Below, one piece after another: positions 23,078 to 35,306 of a stretch of DNA of 64,000 bases (the first letter of the stretch is position 1; each line of letters begins with the position of its first letter). Source of the DNA: Puccinia triticina (Eukaryota > Basidiomycota > Pucciniomycetes > Pucciniales > Pucciniaceae); the NCBI RefSeq assembly GCF_026914185.1, contig NC_070571.1, forward strand, positions 4,836,001 to 4,900,000, read 5' to 3'. The notes beneath the pieces were generated by a model. The model saw only the letters and a list, made by a program, of their open reading frames with translations, ran no database searches and had not been told where the DNA came from. The translations under genes and the position numbers were made by a program.

Positions 23078-26000
23078 CTGGTGGAAGGAGGTGGTGATTT
23101 TGGCGGATTGGCTCTGAGGCACCGCGGGCGCCTCAAAGGAATCCGCCCCCTGGAGATGGTAGAGGTGGTCCGTTAAGTCGTCTATGTAGTTAGGATTGAG
23201 GTGTGGGTCGAGGTCGTTTGGATTGAGAAGTTGGCAGAAGATTGGGAAGTTTGGGCCCATGCAGCTCAAGGTTGCAGAAGCAAGCTCAGGTGCCGGTTTG
23301 TTGGGATCAGTCTGGCGGCGAAATCTACGGATCGGCTCTGAGGGGGTGCCCATAATTTTGCAAGACATATTTTGCAAGACATGAGCCCCGCAAAGCAAGT
23401 AGCATGCAAAATTACAATTCAACCGGGGGTTATTGTATTTTTGCAAGCCATTGCCTGTGACATATGACATGCAATACTAACACATGTAAAATATTACCCG
23501 CAAATTTTCAAGAGGGGCTCCCCAACATGTAAATTTACCCCCCTTTACTTACAACACTTGCACTTGGGTCATGCAAAATTACAACCCTAAACCACAAAAC
23601 ATAACTTTGCATTCCACCTTCTTGCACGACAATATTGCATGCAAGCCATGCATTGCAAAATACCGAGCCTCCCCCGGTAAAATTGAATTTTGCATGCAAT
23701 CATTCCCGCTTTTGCACAACATCTCTCACAAGTATCATTTTTTTTTCCAGACCCAGCGACCTCAAGGATCCTCGCTTATTAAGTAAGTTAAACTCAAATC
23801 CTCCCTTCCCCACGCTCTTTGTACACATATTCACTATGTCCGCAAATACATAGGACCCCAGCATGCGGCTTTCCAGACACGTGGTCCCGGGAACAACGTC
23901 AGATGAATATGAAGCCTCCGATCAACAGTCAGACCAAGCAAGTGAAACACCCCCAAAACCTCCCTCTCCAATTCAAAAGGATACCTCTCAACCTCAAAAA
24001 CTCAACAGAGCAGAATCCGAGTCGGGGAGTTCTTCGGGTAAATCAGAAGGTAAAAAAAAGAAAAAGAAAAAAGATAAGGAATGGTTCATCCCAGATATAA
24101 ACGATGATCACCAGACTTTTATTGATTACGGCTGCCAGCTTGATCCACAGGGCTACCCGCTATATCCCAACGGTCAAACCACCTTTGTGCGTCTACCGGG
24201 CAAAGAGATTACAAATTTTGGTAGTACTGCCTTTGTCAAGCGGCACAACGGGAATAACCGGGCAAACGGAAAATGGAAAGTGTGGTGTTACAAGTGTCTT
24301 GGGGATCTAGTGTGCGATAATCCAGAATGTGAGTGGGCAGGCGCCCCCCCCCACCGGAAGCGGTGAGATAGAGAAACTGAAATCACGTGACAAGTATGTG
24401 CATCTTTTTTTGCTTTCCTGTACAATTATTTTAATGCAACGGAGTACTGTTTATCATCAAAACTTACTGTTATCACCCAGGCCCATTAAATGCAAAGGTC
24501 TTGCCGGCGAATGTCCTGGAAAAGTATTTCACCTCCCTTGTGAAAACACCTCGGTGCGTTTCGATGTCCATCTTGAATCTGGTTGGGGGCTCCTCAGACA
24601 CAAGGGCACACACGACCACCCATGGGCTGAGGCAAAGAAGCCAGACCCCTTGGCAAAGGCCACGTTTGCAAAGCTTATCAAGGAGAACCCGTCAGCAGGT
24701 GCCTTCAAGCTTAAGGTAAGTCTAATTATCTCATTGGGCAGATCGGATTCAGATTTGAATGATTAAGTTGGAGATCATTTGAATTGCAGCTGGGTAAGAA
24801 AGCAGACGAAAACAAGAATGAAGATGGAACCTTTGAAGGTGTCACCGATATTCACCCTTGCTTTCAGAACAGTGACCGGTATGTACTTTCCTTTTGATGC
24901 ATTCAATCCCAAAGCTGAATTCAATGTGTTTTAGACTTGCATACCATTGCAAGACACTGTTGGCTGAGTTGGGCATTGTGCCGGGTAAAAAAGGTGCGGG
25001 CGCAAGCGACAAGTTCATTCTTGACATGTTCAGTTGGGCCGCGTAAGTCTTGCCATAATCTTTCATGTCATATGATTCACATTTTGAGCCAATCTCAATT
25101 CCATTTCTTCCCAATTTCAAACAGGCAAGGGCTCTACATCATCTCGGCCTCATACCTACCTGGATCCGAGCATTTCACTTTTCAGACGAAATGGATGGCG
25201 GAAAGGTTACTTGCTTGCAATAAAAATGGAGAACTTTACCACAGAGGACTAGTCTCAGATGTCACGTACCATTATTTCGAGAACGGGTATCTCCTATCAG
25301 TTCTATGTTCTGTGACGAATTGCAGCAATGGATACCAGTTCAGCTTTTGTGGATCCAAGGGTTGACAGTCAAGTACCACCAAATCCATTTTACTACTCTA
25401 ATGCGACAGTTTTTCAACGACGCTTCAATTCCTGCCCAGGAGCAAGACCTCCTAGTCCAACAAGTCGTTGACTTCTCAAAGGCTCAGATGCAGGGGCACA
25501 AGGCTGCATACATGAATGTATTTCGTGTCTCAGACGAAGAAAAGGCGGCATCGATGTTGAAAGGATGCCAGCAGCATTTTTCTGCCCAGGTGACAAGAAT
25601 CAAACGCAATCAATCTCTTGTATTGGCTGACGAGGAGGTAAGCCACATCTATACATTCAGGTTATATCTCCAGCTGACGAATGATTTGCTTGCAGGCTAC
25701 CTTCCAAAAATGTTGCTTGGATCTTTTGGAACCGTCTGTTGAAGGTGGTCAGACTCACAAGCAGAAAATCAATTATATTCACCGCCGATACCCAAGAGTC
25801 CGACAATGGCTAAATTGGTGGACAGTGGCAGATGTTGAGGCAATACTTTTCCCATCCCGGCGGGCGATGCTCAGTAAAAACGGAACCAATGGGATCCCCA
25901 ACACCACCAATGCGCAGGAAAGTCTACATCGCCTCTATTACATGATTAGGTGGGTATTCTTGTGTCATTATTATTATTATTATTTTCTTTCATATTACTC

Positions 26001-26834
26001 ATTAAGTATGCTTTCTTCATTCAGCCAAGGAAGGACAAGCTTGATGCATGGAATGGTCGAGTTGTTCTCCTTTGTCAAGATGTTATGGGACGACTGGACC
26101 GCGGTGATGAAGGGGGTCTCAATAAAGTATGGGGCCAAAAAGAATACTGAAGTTGGGGTCTCGTTTGGAATGACTCGTAAGCGCCAGCAATACCAGAAAA
26201 ATGGAAGACCTCCCAACACTACTGATGCTCTGGCCGAGCCGGATCCCAAGAAAGCTAAGACGGAGAGGGCCCCAAAAGTTGTCAAGACACCTGGACAAGG
26301 TTACTGTTCCTACGTCGCTGTCCCCGATAATCCCTTGCGAAGCAATCGATGCTGGATGGCCGCAGCGTTGGAGAGCTTGTATGCTCTGTATACTCCTTTG
26401 TGGCAACAAGGTATCAGTGGCAAGGGGACCGATCTCTTCACCGCGCTGCTCCTCCATTTCTCGTTGAGGGTAACTTATGAGCTGAACTTGACTGGCTCAA
26501 TCCGTTCAACACTCACGAGGGGTCAGAACAAGCTGTGGGAAATGGCCAACTCCAAGCACCCAGCAAGTTTTATTTGAGGCGAGTTCTCCTCTTGTGATTT
26601 CTTCATTGAAATCCTTTTGGACCCGTTGAACCATAAAAAGAACAACAAATTCCGGAAGCTCTTTGGCTTCATTGAAGATTGACAGTTCAGCTGTGAGGCG
26701 CTACCGGGGACCCAACAGCCAGCCGAACAGACGCGGCGCAATTCCCATGTCATCTCCATACGTCCCGAGATTTTCCTCAGCTCCAACACCGCCTACGCCA
26801 ATGTTGGACAGCTATTCAACGTCTGGACTACAGA

Positions 26835-28291
26835 CACCAGGAAAAAAAATAGTCACTTGATGGCAAGTGACATGATGCAGCTTTGGTTTCTTCTCCAGAG
26901 CTACTCCAGCGCTGCTCCAAGTCTGCTCCACCAGCACTTGTAGAGCTTGCAGGACTGCACCAGAGCACTCAATGTGGCACAGTCAGCTGATCCTAATTTT
27001 TTCCCAGGAACAGCTGATGCTCATCATAAGCTGAGCAGTAGGCATTGACTGAGCCTGGGCCAAAGCTGAGCATTGGCTGAGCCTGGGCCACAGATCAGCA
27101 TTGGATATCCCAAGCCTGAAGCAAATTGAAGTGTCAGCTTGACCAAGAATATTCCAAATCTGAGCATCAGCTTAGCCAACAATGGTCCAAAGCTGAGCAT
27201 CATCTTGGAAAAGGCTTGTGCAGAGCTTAGGATCAGCTGGGACAATACTGTTCCAAAGATTAACACCAGCTGGGCCAAATTTTTTCAAAAGCTGAGCATT
27301 GGCTGAGCCAATGCTGGTACAAAGCTGAGTGTTGGCTGAGCCAAGGCTGTTCCAAAGCTGAGTATCAGATTTTTTGAGACTATTCAAAAGATTAATATCA
27401 CCTGAGCCAAGGCTGTTCCACAGCTGAGCCAAGGCTGGTCCACAGCTGAGCCAAGGCTGGTCCACAGCTGAGCATCAGCTGAGCCAAGGCTGGTCCACAG
27501 CTGAGCATCAGCTGAGCCAAGGCTGGTCCACAGCTGAGCATCAGCTGAGCCAAGGCTGGTCCACAGCTGAGCATCAGCTGAGCCAAGGCTAGTCCACAGC
27601 TGAGCATCAGCTGAGCCAAGGCTGGTCCACAGCTGAGCATCAGCTGATCCAAGGCTGGTCCACAGCTGAGCCAAGGCTGGTCCACAGCTGAGCATCAGCT
27701 GAGCCAAGGCTGGTCCACAGCTGAGCATCAGCTGATCCAAGGCTAGTCCACAGCTGAGCCAAGGCTAGTCCACAGCTGAGCATTGTCTTAGCCAAGGTTG
27801 GTCCACAGCTGAGCATCAGCTGAGCCAAGGCTGGTCCACAGATGAGAATAAGCTGTTACAGGAGTGGTCAGACTCAGAATCTGAGCATTGGCTGGGCCGA
27901 GATTTATCCAAAGCTGAAAATCAGCTGAGCCAATACTGGTCCAAAGCTGAGCATTGGCTGGGCCAATGATAGTCCTAATCTGAGTCTAAGCTGAGCCATG
28001 ACTGGAATAAAGCTGAAAATAAGCTGTGCCAGGACTGGTTCTGATCTAGGCAACAAAGCTGAGCATGAGCTGGGCACCAAAGCTGAGCATAAGCTGGGAG
28101 CTAAAGCTGAGTATCAGCTGACCAGAAATGGGGATCAGTGGTGCCCAGCAAAAACTGAGGATCTCCTGTGGAAATTCTTAAAGTGGTTAGATGGTGGGTA
28201 GATGATGGGTAGATGGTGGGTAGATGGTGGGTAACCCGCTGGAGCTGGCATGATGTCACTTGTCATCAAGTGACTATTTTTTTTCCTGGTG
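26835..28291. mobile_element. Foldback element nested in MULE-2
   Basis: Terminal inverted repeats begin CACCAGGAAAAAAAATAGTC at the left and have the same complement at the right; about 50 bp match with few changes, including TCACTTGATG and CAAGTGACAT. The flanks are AGA on both sides (26832-26834, 28292-28294), a possible 3-bp target duplication. The interior is a 33-bp minisatellite. No transposase inside: a non-autonomous element. Confidence 0.82.
27020..28110. repeat. 33-bp minisatellite inside the foldback element
   Basis: Unit AGCTGAGCATCAGCTGAGCC followed by AAGGCTGGTCCAC. About 13-15 near-perfect copies lie between 27400 and 27850 with diverged copies outward on both sides. The period is 11 codons, so minus-strand frames reading SADAQLWTSLG over and over are repeat artefacts. 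Confidence 0.93.
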
Positions 28292-29826
28292 AGAGGGCAT
28301 TCAAATAAACTGCGGCCGCGTCTGTCGTTCATGCCCGGAGGCAAATCAACCATTGTTTAAACCAGCAGCTCCCAAAAAAACAAAGGGTCGCAAGCCTAAG
28401 CGCCTCAACTCCGAAGTCAAGCTCGTCGGTCCACAGAGCAACAACGGACACAATCTTCTCGAGATTTCGAAGCTGGAATTTGAAGACGAGCTCCCGCCTC
28501 TTCATCTCAACATCCACCTAGAAGTGATGCACATAGCGGACAAATCGCGCAAGGCGCGATTTCATGGGTACCACCGATTGGCCCTTCAAGCTCTCTATTG
28601 GCGGTCACACTTTTACTCTGATGTTGCGAGGCTATTGGGCAAATGATCACTATTGGGTAAAAATGCTCAAATCTTTGGGTGGTATGGTTGGCGTTTGGCT
28701 CCATAACAATGCTCGCAACGACGGTTTTGCCCAACTTGTCAATCAGGTGCCAGGTGGTATCTCGGGTGTCTCTCCAGATACTTCCTGGCTGATGTACTCC
28801 AGGATGTGGACGCCGGAAGAAGAGAAAATTATGGATGCAGCAATGGCGAAGATCCTCAAAGATAACGAGCAACCGGCTGGTGATTTTCCTTTCATCAAAA
28901 TGAAAGCGATCCTCAACTCGTCCTACAACTCTGTATTGATACCCCACAACCCTTCGCAGCCATCCGCGACTTTGCCCGCACCACCCTTGATTGAACCCTC
29001 GAAAAGGCCTGTATCCCCAACTTTCCCAACACCGCCCTCAATTGAACCATCAAAAATCCGTGTCCCCAAGGTTTCAACCCTTGGAAAACGCTCCAAAACA
29101 ACCCCCGCCCTTCCCAATGTTTCTTCAGAAACAAGTAAGCCACAGCCAGTCAAAAAACCGGTCTTGATTAAGCTAAAGTTGAAACCACCCAAGTTGCCAC
29201 AAGTACAGCCACCCCCAACATTCATGGCCACCGATCTTGCACCACTCAATGATTCATTGGAGGCCAAAACAAAGGGAAAGAAGTCCTCTCACCCACCTCT
29301 GCAAGACCCCCAGCCTACTTGGAGATCCAGTAGGCAAAGATGAACTATTAGTATCTTATCCATGTAACTTGCTGTTTTGCCTCTCCCAAATATATGGTAT
29401 CACCTGATTTGTTGTTTTCTCTCTCTTTCATTGAGAAATATGTGTCTTGCAAAGTCATAATAAGACGTGCGAATTTCTGTTGAGGCCCCAAAATTCTCCA
29501 ATTTTGCAAGCGATTTGCATGTCTTGCAAGCGCAAGTCTTGCAAAATTCCTCCCTTTGCACACATTTTTGAATTTTGCAGGCCATATTGCTTGCACACCT
29601 TATAACTTGCAAAAGATGCCCTGCGAAAAATGCTGCAGGCAAGACCCAGAAAGATATTTGCATGACATAGTTTGCAAGACATACCCTTGCATGATATCAC
29701 ATTTTGCCAAAGGCATGCAAAATTACAAAATACCCAGATGTTATTGGAATTTTGCATGCTTTTACATTTGCAAGCTATATGACATGCAAAAAAAGTCATG
29801 CAAAATTCTGCCACCCCGCTCTGAGG

Positions 29827-30425
29827 CACCAAGGGCGCCTCAAAGGAATCCGCCCCGGGAGATGGAGGAGGCGGTTGGTAAAGTTGGCTACTCGTTCAAG
29901 GTCATTGGGATTGCAAACTGAGCGGAAGAAGGGATACATACATATGTACATAACCCCCATGAGGTATGGCCAATATGCATACCCGGTCGGATTCCGACAG
30001 AAAGAGCGGGCGCGATCAGTGCAGAGCACCCGGGCCCAGGGCCCAATTACTTGGTACGGGTCCCCGATCAATACTTGTCGACCGAGGCTCGCGGCTCCAG
30101 GCGTGCGCTCTCTAGCGGTCCAGCGCAACAGCTGCGGACAATACCAAGACACAATGTCGACTGCTGCGCAACTGCGGACTGCGCGCAGCACCACGGCTCC
30201 TCAAAAACAGAGAAACTTTTTCCTCAAGAAAATCCTATGATGACAAAAGTCAATTTTGGATCAAAAAAAACTGACCCCGCTCAACCACTCCGCAGCGGCG
30301 TGCATGGACATCTGGTGGCCAGCTATTTAGAAGTCTGAGGCATTCTGGCTAAAACAGCTCAAAATTTGGCTTTCAAACCTCAAGATACAGAAATAGATGT
30401 GGTAAATTGTCTGGGGACAGACAAT
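29827..30425. other. Downstream flank of MULE-2, no gene supported
   Basis: The first 100 bases continue the duplicated host fragment (with one G fewer than the copy near 23145). The remainder has only short overlapping frames; 30260-30425 resembles the tail of a retrotransposon leading into the polypurine tract at 30427. Confidence 0.5.
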
Positions 30426-30426
30426 A

Positions 30427-31140
30427 AGTTGGGGGAGGATGTGGTATACGAAATGGGAAAAATCAAAAGTTTTCTCTCATTTGCGTAATTAGTCATAGAA
30501 TGCCTCACGGTACAATCATATGGGCCCCAGAAAAGGAATCGACGGCCAAAGTACCCCCTAGTCCCCACTGGAAGGGTAACCAGAGCCCCACTACACTGGA
30601 AGTTAGCCCTTTGGACAACCTGTAGCATCCCATCAAACCCCTGTCACACATCTCAAGTCACCTTTCCCTCACTATACACATACACACCCATACGTTCCCC
30701 GCTCCACTCTAGCTCCCCTGCATATATTAGTTTGTATTTGTTTGCCATCTACATTACATCATGTAGCACTGCCCCTGCGGGCTGTGCCCTGCAACCCCAT
30801 TGTTCCCCGCCTCATTTATGCACCTCCTTGCATAAATTAAGCACAGCCTCACTCATGCACGCACCCCTTGCATAAATTGTACACAGCCACTTCTGTATTG
30901 GCACAGCCCCCCTGGAGCAAAAATCCCTCACATTTGTCTATATAAGGAGCTCTCTCCCCCCCCATTTTTGTTCCTCAGTTTATTACTCATCAGTGATTCA
31001 CTCACCACCTTGTACTCTCAACACTTACAAATTACAACTATACTCATAACAACCCTTATATATCAATAACAACTCTTTATACGGTGTCTTGAACAAACTC
31101 ATCTTGAGCATCCACTCCTATCACCTAATTAAAACTTGCC
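30427..31140 (+). mobile_element. Second Ty3/gypsy-type polypurine tract and LTR
   Basis: AAGTTGGGGGAGGA immediately precedes TGTGGTATACGAAATGGG, the same arrangement as at 13279-13292. Downstream, TCTATATAAGGAGCTC near 30950 reads as an LTR promoter TATA box followed by a likely transcription start region (CCTCAGTTTATTACTCATCAG). The right boundary is not determined; no pol frame remains beside it. Confidence 0.55.
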
Positions 31141-32140
31141 AAGCTGAGCTTGGTGGGTCTTGTAGCTGGTAGTATAGAAGGGCAGAGCTTGCAACTCCTT
31201 CATCCCCTTCTCCATTCAGCAAAAGGGTTTCACAACCACTTTTGAGTCTTACACCGCTTCTGTTGTCTGAGTCTTGCAGCTGGCTTCCAATCATCTACTC
31301 AGAGTCTAAATCTTGCTGGTGGACAGTGCCTCAAGCCGTATGGTTTCTTGTCAAATTGGTTCACCTTTGAAGCATGTTTGACCTGTCACATCCCAAAGTC
31401 AATCTATCAGCGTTGAAGACTTCCACAGAAATGTACTGGATGAGTTGCCCACACATCATGCAAGCAATCTGTTGCCAGAGTCTTCAATCCCTTCTGTCAC
31501 ACCTCCAAACCTTATGGAATCCCCTCTGCAAACGTTTTGAAAGGTCTTGTGAGCTTGGGCATGGCTTGCAATGAGCTTGATGTGACCGGGCTTGGAAAGC
31601 AGAATTTTAAGTCAGCACTCTGGCAAATCACCTGTACACATGATGATGATGTTGCAGTCATAAACCACTGACCAGATTGATTTTGTTATCAACAACCTTG
31701 ATATAGCCTACACATCCTACAATTTGGTTGATATGGACCTTCGCAACGTAGACCATCCCAAAAGCCTGGGTCATTTTGAACTCTTGAGAGAGAGGAAAAT
31801 TTCCTCGGTGAACTTGCCATTTCAACCGCTCCACTCAAATGATAGGGTGAGTGGACTTGGATTGAATGAGAAGTTGGCCGGAAAAGAAAACCTGGGTGCA
31901 GAATTCGAAGAGTATTGCTGGAACCGCGGTTGCCAATGAGTGGAGCAAAATATTATACACTGGGTAGGCATTGATGGGTGTATCTGGAGAGAGCTGATGG
32001 GACGCAATGCAAGTTTTGATTTGGATTTCATGTCCCACAGCCTGGATGTTGTGCGGATCAGTGTTGGAGAGATGGATATTACCAGAAATTTTGATCATCT
32101 TCAGCAGTATCACAGATGAGCAACAAGGCATCTATTAATT
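31141..32140. other. Gene-poor stretch, nothing supported
   Basis: Only short overlapping frames without family motifs or good splice structure. Probably decayed repeat. Confidence 0.5.
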
Positions 32141-32494
32141 ACGGTGCTTTTACTGTATCTATAAAAATGAAAACTAAGATGTCATGAACATGTGGATTTT
32201 TTTTGATATTCTTGTTCCCCACAAAGCCTAGAATCAAATCCACTTTTTTGGCCTACCTCCACTGGGGGATCTGTCCTGAAATCTGTGAAACAATTTCAAT
32301 TACAGCTATTATTAGGGCCCTAATAATAGCTGTAATTGAAGTTGTTTCATGCATCTCAAGACAGATCCCCCAGTGCAGATAGGCCAAAAAAGTGGATTTG
32401 ATTCTAGGGTTTGTGGGGAACAAGAATATCAAAAAAAATCCACATGTCTATGACATCTTAGTTTTCATTTTTATAGATACAGTAAAAGCACCGC
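32141..32494. repeat. Full-length hairpin MITE (about 354 bp)
   Basis: Nearly perfect inverted repeat over its whole length. Outer arms CGGTGCTTTTACTGTATCTA and complement; the centre is the perfect palindrome TTATTAGGGCCCTAATAA. Flanked on both sides by ATTAAT. Non-autonomous DNA transposon derivative; superfamily not assigned. Confidence 0.82.
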
Positions 32495-32508
32495 AATTAA
32501 TATATGCA

Positions 32509-34545
32509 TCATTGAGATGAGCTTGATGTCAGCTTCACTTGTTGTATGGCCAACCAGGTTGGGCAAAAAGAGAGGAAATATATATTGCTAGGTCTATCTC
32601 TGATGCATCCATCCCCTGCCCGAACTGAAAAATTAATGTGGAGGTGGGATTCCTCCTTTCAAATCAAGAGAAGGGGAAAGCTTTGCTCCTTGATTGTTTG
32701 CGTTGTAATTCATTCTATGCGTGTGGTTGACCTTCTCCACATCCAATCGCACAGGCGCGCTGTTTTTTCCCTTTGTATGACTCTGTGTTACCCCTCCCCA
32801 CATAAAACATTAGTCACAAAGCTCACATCCTCTGTTGGTGCCTTGCTTGCCAGCTTTGGATTCCATCTACCCCAGAGCCTTTCAGCTTTCTTCCTGATCC
32901 TTCCGGAGCAATCTGCACAGATTGGCCCCACTGGGGCCAAGGCGTGTGAGCAGGGCTATGTCTACCATGACTGACGGCTGTCCACAGTGGCGGACATTAA
33001 ATTATGTCTTTCCTCTTGATAGACCTATTCGCTTATCATTGTGTCAAGGCCAAGCATCTAAACTCAACCCATCTTCTTCTGCAAAGAGCCCAGCAGCTGC
33101 AACATAACACACTCACAGTGTTCGCTTTGATGCCCCCGCGGTGCCAGCATTCATGGATCATGGATATTTCAGTCTCCCTTGGACATCCTGTGTTGGAGTT
33201 GCTACAATTTCACTGGAAAGGTGCATGGGAGAAGGAGGTCAGGTGGCACACTCACGGAAAACAGCCATCTTACATAAGCAGTCCTTGAAGTGAGCATCAC
33301 TTGACATAGTTCACTCATCCGCGACTTGGGGGTTCCATGGCTAAGAGGCATCAGGCCCAGGGATGACAAATTTGGCTTAAATAGAGCCCAGGCCAAAAGA
33401 CACAGATGTTCAGTTATTGTTGTCAAAGTGCTTGGAGGGAATGATCAGGGGGAAAACATGTTTCCTTATTGCATATCATCCCTTGGTTTTTTCTCATGGA
33501 GGTCACCTCACATGCAATCTGCCATTTGAGATGATCATGAGGTTCCCAATGACCTGCAACAGATGGTATGAGGCTAAATTGTACTATTGCAAACTTCCCC
33601 GGCTGCCATGAGCGCGCTTCAATCACTATTGTCCTGGTGGCACCAAATCTTGATGCAGCACCCACCAATCTTATTGGGCCCTGAGGGTAAATAGTAGGTT
33701 ACAAATCTGATTTTATTCTAAACTTGAACTCTCTGGGTGCCCATTATGCCTTCCCAATTGCCAAAAGGCAATTGAAGAGTTTCTGGATTTTGGCAGCTTC
33801 TAATTCAAACACCAATGCTGATCTTGACAGCTATACACCCTACCCAATCAAGGATTGTGGTGGATCAGTGAAAAATTAACCAATCTTGGGACACCATGTT
33901 AACCTGCCATCACGGTGGGTGAGGACACCACACCACACAAAACAGTGGTTCAAACAGTATGTTCCACTAACTCCAGACAAATAGCTGCATGGCCAGTAAA
34001 TGATTCTTGATCTGACTGCCTTTTGTGCCAACTCATATGACTGCTATACTGAAGCAAAGCATGTCCAGTCGAGTGAGACATTGCCACTTTAACCCTGTAC
34101 CAAGACATCCCGCTACCAAGTCATCCCAATTGCGGTGTTGTGCACCCTTGTGCGCATACGCAGTTGGGAGGGACTGAGTTCCTCTCAACATGGACAAAAT
34201 GCTGGTGCAGAAAAATGCATTCTGTCAATTTCTCTTGATCATGAGTTTTGGTAAGTAGATTATTATAGTAGATTGATAATGAACACAAGGAATCTGTTAT
34301 CACTATGAAAAAAACTCAAGAAAGTGCTGGCAGTTGACATGCAGCATACTCAAGTTCATTTCTAGCTGATACCAGGCTCATACATATGAATCCCAGGTGG
34401 TACACCCTGGAATTTTTGGAAGATCCTCAGCTTTAGCCTACAGTGCACAACACACTAGACTGAGTTACAAACTAAGTCTAAGGTGCACGGACTTCCTGAG
34501 GCAAATGCTCAGCTGGTTGCACACTTGCCCCTCCTGCGCAACAAG
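32509..34545. other. Gene-poor stretch, nothing supported
   Basis: No frame longer than about 140 codons, none with recognisable motifs. Probably decayed repeat DNA. Confidence 0.5.
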
Positions 34546-35306
34546 GTCATCCATACTGGCCCTTGTTGACCAACCCCTGGGATGAATGCCCCCCATATCA
34601 GCAAGAATACGCGCCTGTGTTGACTAGGAGGATGTTTACGCCCATCCCCTTCAAAAAAGGGCGTGTTGAGGGGCACGCCCTTGATTTCCCTGCTGTACAC
34701 TCCCACATACGCCCAGCGGGGGCGTGTAGGGGCGTGCAAGGCCAGCTTGCCAAGAGAGACAGAGCTGGTATGTGTATACCAGCTCGCCAAGAGGGAAGTT
34801 CCTCCTGGCGAGCTCCTCTCAGTGAGCTGGTATGTGTATACCAGCTCGCCAAGAGGGACTCTCCTCCCGGCGAGCTCCTCTTGGTGAGCTGGTATGTGTA
34901 TACCAGCTCGCCGAGAGGGGCTCTCCTCCCGGCGATCTCCTCTCGGTGAGCTGGTATGTGCATACCAGCTCGTCGGGAGGAGAGTATCTCTTGGCGAGCT
35001 GGTCATACCATCTCGCCGGGGCCATCCCCCTCGTACGCCCCCACATGCCCCCGCTGGGCGTGTGTGGGAGTGTACAGCAGGGAGATCAAGGGCGTGCCCC
35101 TCAACACGCCCTTTTTTGAAAGGTACATATGCCCTTGTTGACCCTTCCAGTTGACACAGGCGCGTATTCTTGGTGGGCAAAGGTATGCCCTTGTCAACCA
35201 GGAGGGATTCCTCCTAGTCAACACGGGTGCGTGTTCTTGCCAATATGAGGGGCATTCATCCCAGGGGCTGGTCAACAAGGGCCAGTATGGATGTGTATGG
35301 ATGACC
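34546..35306. mobile_element. Foldback element with palindromic minisatellite core
   Basis: Outer arms GGTCATCCATACTGGCCCTT... and complement; the right arm has an extra CATCCATACA. Second-tier arms AAAAAAGGGCGTGTTGAGGG... lie inside. The centre (about 34765-35010) is a roughly 62-bp tandem unit that is itself palindromic: AGCTGGTATGTGTATACCAGCT followed by CTCCTCCCGGCGAGCTCCTC-like arms. No coding capacity beyond repeat artefacts. No obvious target duplication. Confidence 0.8.

Larger units (their letters stand above)
23863..29343 (+). pseudogene. Second GCM finger-MULE-USP-like gene, decayed
   Basis: Paralogue of the MULE-1 gene with conserved exon borders (23863-24362, 24481-24715, 24790-24878, 24935-25042, then from about 25125) plus one extra intron at 24879-24934. 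A Lys-rich N-terminal stretch precedes the GCM-like region (CLGDLVCDNPEC; LRHKGTHDHPW). Core motifs kept: SDVTYHYFENGYL, VVDFSKAQ, CQQH, NTTNAQES. USP-like boxes: SNRCWMAAALESLY near 26335-26380 and DHYWVKML near 28645-28670, but the Asp position reads HNN instead of HDD. Lesions: one-base shift near 25300, stops near 26575 and 26680, the 1.46-kb foldback insertion, and a shift near 28560. The C-terminal tail is Pro/Ser/Lys-rich. Confidence 0.87.
23344..29817 (+). mobile_element. MULE-2: degenerate Mutator-like transposon with nested insertion
   Basis: Long TIRs: the left begins GGGTGCCCATAATTTTGCAA, the right complement begins GGGGTGGCAGAATTTTGCAT, with GCATGCAAAATT repeated inside both. Flanked by GCTCTGAGG (23335-23343 and 29818-29826), an 8-9-bp target duplication (one G is ambiguous). 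Total 6,474 bp; subtracting the 1,457-bp foldback insertion at 26835-28291 leaves about 5.0 kb, close to MULE-1. Subterminal DNA is rich in TTGCAAG/CTTGCAA, whereas MULE-1 uses TTTACAAG, so the two belong to related but distinct families. Confidence 0.9.

Noticed and set aside
27384..27828. Long minus-strand frames reading an 11-residue repeat
   Set aside because: Created by a 33-bp tandem unit (11 codons) within a foldback element; several overlapping frames are open at once.
32546..32974. 142-codon plus-strand frame
   Set aside because: No recognisable domain, unusual composition, in a gene-poor repeat-rich stretch.
34509..35180. 223-codon minus frame in the 34.5-35.3 kb region
   Set aside because: Lies wholly within a foldback element with tandem palindromic units; equivalent frames exist on the opposite strand because the region is inverted.
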